Shown: positions 1-9,839 of the stretch, piece by piece
How positions within the stretch are numbered: position 1 is the first letter of the stretch
Layout of the letters: each line of letters begins with the position of its first letter
Source of the DNA: Amoebophrya sp. A120
Taxonomy: Eukaryota > Sar > Dinophyceae > Syndiniales > Amoebophryaceae
Assembly: GCA_905178155.1 (NCBI GenBank)
Contig: CAJINV010000005.1
Coordinates: forward strand, 2,975,754-3,039,753
Length of the DNA stretch: 64,000 nt
Direction: 5' to 3'
Notes under the pieces: generated by a model
Databases searched by the model: none
What the model saw: the letters and a program-made list of their open reading frames with translations, nothing else
Told to the model about the DNA's origin: nothing
Translations under genes and position numbers: made by a program

Positions 1-3000
1 ACCCGGGCGTTGACTACTACAAATATTTTACAGATTCTCTATGTTTTACAACTCAAGACCACGACAAAAATCCAAATGTGTAGAGTTCAAGCGTTTTGCA
101 AAGGTAATCACGGGGCGAAGGGCTCTGAGGTCTAGCGAAAATGTGCATAAAAAGTGAGATGCTCCATACACACTGAGCATTCAACTATCTCCGAACATGA
201 AATGTACTCAACGCTTTTTATCGTCCTCTTCCGCAAAGCGGAAACGAGACCTCGTCTGTAAAGCTTAAGTAAAACTTTTTGATTTCAGGGTGAAAGGTGA
301 AAGGTGTTAACAAGAGGAAAACTTTCTGCAAATGCTGACTTATTGTCTTAGCGAAAATATTTCGACATCAAAACAATCAAAAATAGAAAAGCAGCTGAAC
401 AACACGTTGAAATGGAATTACGGTCCAATGCCACTTCTTACATTCCTTCATACCTCCCCACGCCCAAATCTTCATTCCTCGCAGGCACGAATGATCCGTT
501 GTGTGATTGAAAAGTGCCCTCGTCCCGAACCGAAATTAATTCCAACATCTGAAACTGATACTGGGCTCAGAGCCTCGTCACAAGTCTGATTCACATACGC
601 CAATGAATCGCTTCTGCTCATTTTCTACTGGTACTACTCATGTGGGCTTCTGCTTTTCTTTTTATAACATATTTATATATTCATGCAATGATCGACCAGA
701 CCAATTCTAGTTTAATAGCCGGGGAAGATGAACAAGGTGGCCGGAGATGGGGACACTATTTGCTATGGTACGTGCGGGGGAAGTTCCAACCCAAGAGCCG
801 CATATGCTGCTATCTATCCAGCTTGTAAACACGTGCTAGCGTTAGAGGTGGTGAATTTTTGGTGAACTTTTCATGAGAATCAATCGACGCTAAGCACTAG
901 CAGGAAAAGGTGATAATAGCTGTGCAAACTACCCACACCAGGATACAAGCGAAGAAAAGCGCGAAAAAAAAAGCGCATGACTCCGCTCCTCCTTTTCGAT
1001 AAACTGTAGGCCAAGATATGAAATCCTCCTTCAGGATCTTCAGCCAAACAAAATTCCCACCGACCTAAATTGAATGCTCATGCAAATCACGGGCTAAATT
1101 TGTTGGCCAAATTTTGAGTCAGGATGTTGATCGAGATGAATGAATATGAGGCCCATTCCCATTGTGAGTCCCGGTCTGTAGTCGTAATGTGACGATCACT
1201 ATGAATGTGGTCTGATGTACGAAGTTTCATGGTGCTTCAAGACAGAGTTTGATTGTCCCTCCACACCGAATTTTTACCCCCGCAGGCTGTTGCGTTAGTC
1301 GCCACAGATTGACTGCAACGAGAAACGCCCTAAGACTAGGCCTAGTTCCGTTCTACATCAAAGATGGCCAGCATTCACTTCGCCCGCGTTTCTCTGCGTT
1401 GTTGATTGTCTTCACCGTATCAAATTCGGTAACATAAACAGAATTGCGCTAGTACCTCTATGCCACGTCCCCGTCTAAAGAGCGAGAAAGGCCCCGAAGC
1501 TGCGGACCCTTTCGTTCATTTTTACACGCGCCCTTCTTGCGGATTCATTTGTCTCCATGAGCGGCGGGCTCTTATGCGTGCATCACTAATCCGCGACCGA
1601 GCGTTTTGCGGGGGCGTCACGCTGAGGCTCCCTCGGAAGCAGTAACGACGGTTGGGGGTGTGATGCCGACGCGGACGCGGCAGCGGCGAAGCGCTAAAAA
1701 TGCACATGCGCGCCTTACGTTCCATTCCCCGGAGGCACGTCAATGTTGCATCTTGTCACTATGTTGCTTGACCTGTGGAGAAGAAACAGTGCACCTGTAG
1801 CTGGCGCAAACTGTCAGTCTTTTCTTCGCTTTGAACCTCCTTTGAGAGTTTCCTCGGAAGCGAAAAAGACGACAACTAAGTTCTGCTATTGCCTCGCGAC
1901 GAAGCGCCGCCCGCTGCAAATACTTCGAAGTACTCACGGTCACCCCCACAGCAAAAGCGCGAGCGTGCACTAGAACGCAAAAAAACTTCATGTGTGCGCA
2001 GAGCCCAAAACAGCGAGCGCTGCTGTTCCTGCATCAGCGTCGTCTTTCATATGCTTTACGTAGGGACGAAACCAGTTACACAGCCGCAAGCAGCTGGTCA
2101 CACAGTGCCGACATCATGCGCACGCGCACGAGTTTCAATATCGCGCACTACCAAATCACTAGTATCAAAAATTGACCACCTCATATTTATACTAACGATT
2201 CTCCAAGACGTAATCCTTCCGCTCCTCCTCCAAGGTATGTTTGTGAAAAATGCCGCAGCCCCACCCTGAAAAGAACGCACACCAAGAGTGTTGCTCTCCG
2301 ACCCCGTCTCGCCAGTGGAGTAATACCAATACCGGCCGCCGGCTGGTGTAGTGAGTTAGAGTTTGAAGCGGCTTTCTTCTCTTCAAGCCAAAAAACGACG
2401 CAACCTGGATTCGCGCCACGCCCCCGCGCCTAATGCTATGCACGACGGAAGGGCGGCCGAAACAAGTCGCGGCCCAAAGTCGCCATCCATTACGGCCCGA
2501 AACACAAAGCCTTCCTCGCGTGCTATGACCCTGCCTGGGCCTCTGCCTGGGCCTCTGCCTGGGCCTCTGCCTGGGCCGGCCCCTTGGGCGTCCCAAATCG
2601 GGCCCCCCCCCGTAGCAAGCGGCGTGGCTTTTAGCTTTCGGCGGGGCCAGCTTTTTTTGGTCTTTTGTTGTTCTGTTGAACGGTCTCGCCTTTTGGCTTG
2701 CCCCCGCATTGAAAGTGGCCGGCCTGCTTCGCGGCTTTTTTGGCCTCCGGCTCTTGACGAAAATGAGGCCCGGACCATGCGGGCGCGCTGTATTTCCCCC
2801 GTCGCAATTTTTTTGTCGTCCTTTTTTGGCCGCCCCGAGTCGGCAGAATCTAACGCGGCGGGCGCCTCAACAGAAGGGCGCCGCATTTGCCGGCTCAGCT
2901 GTCTCGTTTTTCCAAACGGTGAGCCGTACTTTCCGCGGTCGATTCGGTCGGTGCCAGGTAACCCAGACCCACGTAAGAACTACGACTTTTCTACGTGTAA

Positions 3001-3808
3001 AAACCCTTCCGGCCATTTTGCTGGCTGTCGGCCAACAAAACCGCTAGATTTATTAGAACGCTCGTGACCTCACGAAATGTACATACGAAATCTGGGCATT
3101 TTATCTTTCGGCCATAGAGAAGAAAACCGTCTGCCGCGCCAGTGCAAGGCTTGGCCTTTTTTTTGCAAGGTCACTCAAGGTAGTGACTCGGGCAACAGAG
3201 GCAAGCAAATATTCAGTCTTCTTGTCCGAAGGCGGGAGCTGGGACATTTTTCGCTACGATATCTCTCCCGTGCCGCTGCTTCTGGGTTGAAAGTATCAGC
3301 TAGGTGTGAAATTATTACATCGCCTACGCGGCTTCCCCGGGTCGCCAATGAATAGCCTTGAACTTCGCCGTAACTCCCTTACTAAAGTGTGGGATCAAGG
3401 TCCGAGAACACCCTTGAGGGCAGCTACATTTTTCGTCGTGCGCGTCACTGTTACGACACCTAACATCTACGTATTGGCACGAGAGGCAGGACGCCTCTGC
3501 TAGCGCGGTCCCGTCCGCGAGCCCCCTGGAGAGGTCCGCTGGGTGACCGAGAGTCTGCGGCGCTACGCGCACTTGTCCAGGCCGAAAAGATCGCCTCGTC
3601 GAGTCAGGGGGCTAGCGCGCCGCCTCGCAGGCAGTCACACGCGTCCCTACCGTGTGAGCGGCTGGGCAGCTGCGCCTGCGTAGCTCATGTGGCAGCGGGC
3701 AGAAGAGAAAAAAACCTCGGAAGGCATCCTCTTCGCTGGATGAGCGAGGCCGGACACCTGAGCCCGCCGGAGCGGGCCGCTTCTGAACTGCGGGATTCGA
3801 AGCCCCTT
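1..3808. other. Intergenic, no supported gene
   Basis: No open frame here shows a recognisable domain, a plausible exon chain or coding-like composition. Positions 2360-3060 form a GC-rich island containing a 12-bp tandem repeat (separate entry). A tRNA-like stretch near 3670-3810 was examined and rejected. The first 13 bases recur near 6452. Confidence 0.6.
2526..2578. repeat. 12-bp tandem repeat, about 4 copies
   Basis: The unit CCTCTGCCTGGG is repeated about four times inside a GC-rich block. Read through, it would give a Gly-Pro-Leu-Pro repeat on one strand and a Gly-Arg-Gly-Pro repeat on the other. Nothing around it supports a gene. Confidence 0.85.
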
Positions 3809-5788
3809 CTATGATTCTTCCTGTACGACCTTCCAGAGAACGGGCAGATCTCGCATGGTTTGAGTTTTTTGAATTTGTGCACGCACGAAATGTGGACGAG
3901 GAACACCGGGAACACGAATAGCTAAATTCATGTTTGTGTTTGATCTCGACTGAAGATGAGTTACGGTTAGTTCGTCGTCTCTTTCGTATCGACGGCACAC
4001 GCCCGCAGTATTCGGGCCTCCGCCCGTGGGACCACTAGTCGCGATTTGCCCAGGGGATGGAGACATTTGTAAAAACGCCACTGTCTTCGCTTCCCCAGCA
4101 CCCCCGCAGTACCGCACCACCTCCGGGTACTGCAGTTTCCCGTCTTCCGACGTGTCCACATCCTTCATCGGAACATTCCTTGTCTATCGCGAGGAAAGAG
4201 TGTCCGCACCTGTTCTGACCCTTGCGGTTTTTACTTTGCTGCCGCTGCAGCCATCAAAAACCACATCATGCTCCGTTTCGCACGTAACTCAGTAACGCAA
4301 CTGATAGCACGATACCGGAGCGCGAGATCTGCGATGCAAATTCAATTCAGGAAAATGCAAAAGTAGATAACACTGCCAAGGTAAATAGAGGTGATGGACC
4401 CTTCATCTCTTTGATACCGTCTCGTCCTCTCCGGCCAACACGCCGTCGGCGTTCAAGTCCAGCTCGACAAACCGCCCCTCGACGCCGCTTTCACTGGCTT
4501 GCTGCAAGGACCGCAGGGTCATGCCGTCCGCCAAGCCCTGCGCGTACATGATCACCAGATTGCTCGGAAGGTTGTACTTCATGCTGATATGCATTGCACA
4601 ACTACCGCACTTACAAAAGAAAAAAATGTGTCCGAGTAAACAGTATGGTGCAAAATTGGGCCGCATAAAGGTGGTTTTTTCCATGCAAAGTTACCATCTA
4701 TTCTAGTGCGATACTTCTGCACGGGATAGCTGATTTTCGCCAACAACTGCGTCCGCTCCTCGGGATTCGTGCTGTTGTGGAACCCCAACAGATCGGCTTC
4801 AAACTCCGCTTCCGAGTACTTGCGCTGGATCGGCATCGAGGAAGTGACGTTTCCCTGCAAGAGTTCCCCCGGTGGCGAAGCGCTCGGTGCGTCGATGGTT
4901 CCATCTCGGGGATCAGCAGTAGCTTCGTCCCCACTTGTTGCCACCGCGTCGGATGCGGGTGCTGCGTTTGCGCTGGTAGTTGTCGACGTTTTCATCGTGT
5001 TTTTCTGCAAAGCGGAAACGAGGTTTTCGTCCGTGCGTTTGCTGGTGGTAGCATCTGGAATATGGTGGGTTTCTTTCTGTTTCTTGCGATTGGTAATGCA
5101 AGTGGGTGAAACCTCGAAGTTTCTGATTTTAATGCGGGGGCGGATTTTTGTTGAAAAGAAACGGAGTGCTGTTTTGCTTGATGCACGAACGAAACGGATT
5201 TCACATCAAAATACCATCGTCAGCCGTTCCCACTACTTCCTGCATCTCCTGCGGTCCACCTTCCGGACTGAATTCCCCTTCCTCGTCAGTCACCACAGCT
5301 CCCTTTTCCCCATCGAGATTTTCCGTCAGCACATCACGATTTTCTCCGTGTTGTAAAGCGGATGACGTGGGGTTTTTGTGGCTGGTGGCCAACAGCGAAA
5401 TGATATCTTGCAATTTGGGTTTGACGCAATGAATTTTTTGACGCAATGTTAGGATTTCACTCCGGGGACAGATGAGCTAGTGCTGCCACGGAAAAATGCA
5501 GATCGTGCACTACACTGAAGATACTCACACCTCCGCAGTACTGGAACAATCATAATTTTCTATACCCGCATCTCCAACCGTTTTGTCCGTCTGCCCGGCC
5601 ACGCTTGCCCCCGTTTCCGCGGCACTGGCATCGGCTCCCTCCGCGCTTCCTTGCTGGACCGGACCCCGGAGATGAACCTGCTTCGCGGACACGGAGGTCA
5701 GGCCCGAGAAAAGAACAGCCGCACACACGGAAACCGCCCCTGAACCGCGCCTGCAAAAATGCAACGCACTCCTGTTGCACCAAACCAT
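3809..5788 (-). CDS. Secreted EF-hand calcium-binding protein
   Basis: Five or so exons on the minus strand. The first (from the ATG at 5788) encodes a signal peptide: a short basic start, a hydrophobic core (AVSVCAAVLFSGL) and a likely cleavage after VSA. A Ser/Thr/Ala-rich acidic middle follows (exons near 5446-5215 and 5004-4729). The last two exons (4587-4418 and 4183-3809) carry two consecutive canonical EF loops, DLNADGVLAGED and DTSEDGKLQYPE, each with D/N/D/G at positions 1, 3, 5, 6 and an acid at 12. The protein probably binds calcium in the secretory path or outside the cell. The intron at 4588-4728 is an introner element with a perfect duplication. The next intron, 4185-4416, looks like a decayed one. 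Joins of exons 1-2 and 2-3 are uncertain because the phases do not close cleanly with GT-AG. It resembles the plus-strand gene at 55241-57010. The family name is not known to me. Confidence 0.7.
4185..4416. mobile_element. Introner element, family J (decayed)
   Basis: Begins TATCGCGAGG and ends TTTGATA. The two ends still align as an inverted repeat (TATC, GAG, AAG, GTCC, CACC blocks). Flanks TTGTC/CCGTC match at 3 of 5. It is the intron between the two EF loops, and either excision as an element or a GT-AG reading keeps the frame. Confidence 0.5.
4588..4728. mobile_element. Introner element, family I
   Basis: A 141-bp element flanked by a perfect duplication GCTGA. Its right end (GTGCGATACTTCTGCACGGG then ATA) matches the element at 26146-26295. 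Removing it with one GCTGA copy joins the EF-hand exons in frame as ...LLAKIS/MKYNLPSN. Confidence 0.88.
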
Positions 5789-6877
5789 TGTGGTGAGCCT
5801 TTGTTGGGTCTTTTTTCTTCCCCTCACGGAGTACCGCAGGAAAAAAAAGCTGTGTGCACTTTTCAAACTGTGTCAGAAAATCGCCAAATCACTTTGAGGA
5901 CCCCTTTCTTAGGGCAAGCACTAAAACGAAATGTCCCAAAACCCCTAGCAGTCCTCCCCTATGCTAGCAAGATGATGATGATGATGATGAATGCTCACGC
6001 TTCACGTCACTTACGCGCATCACGAATAGACGTGTAGTTCGCGCATTTTTAATTTTGTCACGACGAAGTTCATTTATCTACCCCAACGACTTTTTCACGA
6101 AAACCGAATTCCGGGAAGAGCACGACTTGGATTTTTCTTTTTCTTACTACGACGAATAAACCACTCTGATGCTTTCTACGTAGTAGACTTTCCACGAAGG
6201 CGGTCAAAAATAATCGGCCACGACTTTCATCTCCAGAAAAAACCGACAAATGACGACGAAGACGATATTCGCAACTTCTAGAAACTCACACGATACTCCG
6301 ATGCAAAGACTAAGACACGTACCAACTGCATGCAGAAGAAGATCTACCAGAACCTACACAATAGCGTCTCGAACTGTACTTACCATAATAGAGAACAAAA
6401 CTGAGCGCTTCCCGATGTCGAGAACGGGAATGCGCCAAGCAGAGTGCGGAGCACCCGGGCGTTGAGCACACACAACTTCTTCTGGCAATACTCTTTTGTT
6501 TTACTGCTTCTCTACTACAACTGAAGACCACGGGTCTTCGTGCGTTGAATCTTTCTCAGAAGCAACAACTCTGGCACAGGATGAATTTTTGGTCGTCAAG
6601 GTCATCAAGAAAAGTGTCGTCGGGAAGCACAACTACTAGCGTTTGTTGTTCCAAAAGTTTGAAGTAGCAACGCAGTAGGCGCTTCTGAAAATAAAGGCTC
6701 TGACGTGGCTCCTGTACATGTCGCTACAACAACAAATCTGTAGGCCCTTATAACAAGTGTCGCTGGGTGAGGCTGCAGGTCGGGTCGCTGGGTAAGTAGT
6801 TCATCTTCGTCGGTTTCTATCTTGCAGTAGGGACGAACAAGATGTTGAAGCACCTCCAACCAAAACTCTGTCACATC
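5789..6877. other. Intergenic, no supported gene
   Basis: Lies between the 5' end of the EF-hand gene and the 3' end of the RRM/PDZ gene. It contains a (ATG)n-type microsatellite at about 5972-5990. Near 6452 there is a copy of the ACCCGGGCGTTGA block seen at position 1. Short open frames have no recognisable content. Confidence 0.55.
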
Positions 6878-8212
6878 TCACCTGCGGGAGATCAGATCTC
6901 GGACCGCGTTGACACCCTCAATGGCTTGGTGCTGCTTGTTTTGATTCGCACTGCCGCCGGACCGCTCTTCCCTGTTGCTGCTGTCCTTCGAGCTGTTCAT
7001 TCGACTGTACTCGGACCCCAGCGCCTTCGCCGACACCGCGTTCAAGGGCCGGCGGATGCGGAAGCTGAGCGGCAGTACCCCGGACTTCTTCACTTCGCCC
7101 ATGATTTTCACCAGCTCCTTAATGTCCGCCGCGTCTGTTCCGTTAACGTCCACGATCTGGTCGCCGATGCGCCACCCGAAAAACGCTGCGTCCGGGTGTT
7201 CGAACTCCACTACGCGCTTGTCGTTCGACAGCTTCAGGCCCAGGGACTGCTTCGGGCCTGGGATAAAGAGTTCATTGCAATAATACAGTTCTTCATTCGG
7301 GCTTATTTCTCGCCGCGACGAGGATTATAGATACTGCATTTACCAATTTCACTTTCGCCATCATCTTATTTCATTTGCATCACGACAAGAACCACACTAT
7401 ACCTAGGAAGTTGTGCACCACCACGCAGCCGTCCTCCTCCTCCCCGATCGCCTCTGCAGGTGATCCCGCGCCGCTGGTTTTCTCCTCCCGTCTACTCCGC
7501 TCGCGGTCGCGGTTTCGCGACTTCGACCGGGACCGGGATCGGGAGCGTCTTCGCGAGTCCCGTCGTGACCTGGACCGCCGGTGGCTGCGTCGTCGCGCGC
7601 GCCGTGACCGCGAGTGGTCTCGGTCCCTCTCTCGGTCACGCCCGCCCCGCCGGCCGTTGTCGCGGAGCGAGGCCATGAGCGCGCGGCTGTCCGTGAACCT
7701 GCCGGCGCCGTAACTGGATTTGGCACTGAAGATGAGGGGGTGTGATATATCTTAGTTTTGGGAAAAAAGCGAAAACCTGGTGGTGTTCATCTGGAAGTCA
7801 GTGTAGAAACGCATCTTTTTCTCTCGCATGAAGTTTGGTGTACCAGTCGACTTACTTATTTTGATTGAAATTCTATGCAATCGACCAGAACCATCCCGCT
7901 TCAACGAGTTATAATCGTATAAACATAGCTGCAAAAAAAAATTTATACTCGTCCGTTCCCACGCGAACGTTCCCGTCCCCCTTCGAATCCGTTTTCGGTG
8001 GCATGCCCATGCGGTACCGCCCCTGCAGCTGGACGCCGTGCATCATAACCAGGCCCTGGGTCATGGCCTTCATGGCCAGCTCCGCGCTCTCGGAGGACTT
8101 GAATTTCACGTAAGCCACGTCTTTGTCGCGGTCCATGTAAGGTGGTATCCAGCACACATCAACCTCCCCGTACTGCGACATAAGGGTTTTCAGGCCCACG
8201 CGGTTGGAAAAT
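6878..8212 (-). CDS. RRM + RS-domain + PDZ protein, 5' exon missing
   Basis: Three exons on the minus strand join in phase with GT-AG introns: 8212-7949, 7725-7403 and 7257-6878, giving 321 residues after an unidentified short first exon. Exon 1 is the body of an RNA-recognition motif, with an RNP1-type segment DVAYVKFKSSESAELAMKAM. Exon 2 is a long Arg/Ser/Asp-rich RS tract typical of SR splicing factors. Exon 3 is a PDZ domain: the ligand loop is SLGLKL, followed by FFGWRIGDQIVDVNG and a C-terminal beta strand LPLSFRIRR. An SR protein would act in nuclear pre-mRNA splicing, and the PDZ domain would bind C-terminal peptides of a partner. This domain order is unusual. The stop (TGA at 6878) overlaps a possible GT donor, so further 3' exons cannot be excluded. 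The start codon was not found. Confidence 0.72.
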
Positions 8213-9839
8213 CTGATTTAGAGTTTTTTTGCTTGATGTTCTGCTACTAGCAACATAAAACAAAGTTGATCCCTGCGTTCACGATATGACTGTCGGCCTG
8301 CAAGATCAATACCTCAAATCATCATCCGAAGATCACGTCATCTGCGCTAATCCTTCTTTCGACTTTTATGAAACTGAAAAAAAACGAAAGCCATTATACT
8401 CCGCTATGCCCTGCGTTATCTCCAAGACTAGTGGATTCAGAGCCATTTTGTCGCTGTTCTTGTCTGCTATGCGGGTTTGATGGACCGCGTCGTTTATCGT
8501 CGCTTGATTCGTTGAAACTAATCGACTACTCGTCGTGGTTCAGATTTCGCGATTGCTGGTTGTATTCCGGGCTTGCTTGTCGCAAGGGGGTTGCGAAGAT
8601 AATGCTATCCCAGCGGTCCTCGCCCCGATAATGGTGGCTTTAGCGAGGTTCGGCTGTTTTGTTCTCGTTTGGTCTGTTCCCGAGTTTGTTGGAAATTATA
8701 GCCTGCTACCTCAGTCGTGGGGTACTACTAGATCTGACTAGTAGAACAGTGAAAAGCTAAAGCGCTCCTTCGCGTCTCTGCTTTTGCAGTGCCCCGGGGA
8801 AGATTGCGACCTGGTGCGAAAAGAGGCTATGGACGTTTCCATTTTCACTTCGAAGTAGGCGTTGGAACGGATCCAATTGCGGTGTACATATACTACACGT
8901 AACAACGTGGATAGAAAATATATGTAAGTTTTTTCACGACTTAAGAATTCCGTGTGGAGACTACCAGCCAAGTCTGTTTTTTTTCTACCTAAACACGAAT
9001 TCACAGCAAAACAGAAGCGGGCAGCAGTTACGGTTCGTGTGAAACAGGAAGCTCCTGCGTGGTCTCTTTAAGTATTCATTGTGATTCAGAAAAAAAAAAC
9101 ACAAAGGATCAACGCATTCCTCTTCAGTTTTCAGATCAAAAGTCACAGAAAAATGTCGTCGCCGCTTTGGTGCGGATGACTGCGCATTTCAAAATCTTCG
9201 GAACGGAGATGGATTTCACCTCATTTATGGTTAACAGCTCCAAACCGGTTCGAGGTCACGGCGCCCATTTTGCGTCAGAACGGTGGAACAGTACTCCTCG
9301 AAAAGGATATTTCTACCGCCGCCGCAGGAATTTTTTCTGTCTCCAACTTTCCTCTGACTTTACTTCGCCAAAAAGAAGATCGTGGTCTTAAATTCACATT
9401 TTTACTGTCACAAAAGTTTAGCATACTCAAACATGCTCCTGTTGCGAAAGGACTCTTTCTTCAGGGGAACTCTTATCTAAAGAACCTCGAGGCATTTGTC
9501 TGGTGTTATCTATCATTGTTTAAAACAAAAAAGAACAAAATCCCGGTTGCGCACAGGATTCTGCCCTATTGAAGCTTTATCAGTTCATTGATTTATAACT
9601 GCTTATCGATAAACTGCAAGAACTTTAGTGTATTTTTAGTTGATCCATTGATCTCAAAAAGCAGCCGCAGAAATGAAGAAGAAGAAGAACAGGATACTTG
9701 TACAATGTACAACTACTGAATTGGTGAATTAATTTGAAAAAATCTGGACTGCTGCAGAAACCAGGCCGTTTAACTACCACGCTGTCCCACGCACTTAACA
9801 TCTTCGACACAGGGCACCTCTTCCCACTTCCCGTCGTGG
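8213..9839. other. Gap between minus-strand genes
   Basis: Must contain the first exon and promoter of the RRM/PDZ gene, probably just upstream of the acceptor at 8213, but I could not fix it. The rest is the 3' flank of the NTPDase gene. No other feature seen. Confidence 0.5.

Noticed and set aside
2363-3067. Long overlapping open frames on both strands (234 and 167 codons)
   Set aside because: They follow from GC-rich composition and the 12-bp repeat. No domain is seen and the residue content is typical of chance frames.
3665-3810. tRNA-like stretch with TAGCTCATGTGGCAGC and GATTCGAAGCC resembling A and B boxes
   Set aside because: The T-arm and acceptor stem do not pair, and the spacing would need a long unusual intron. 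No tRNA fold works on either strand.
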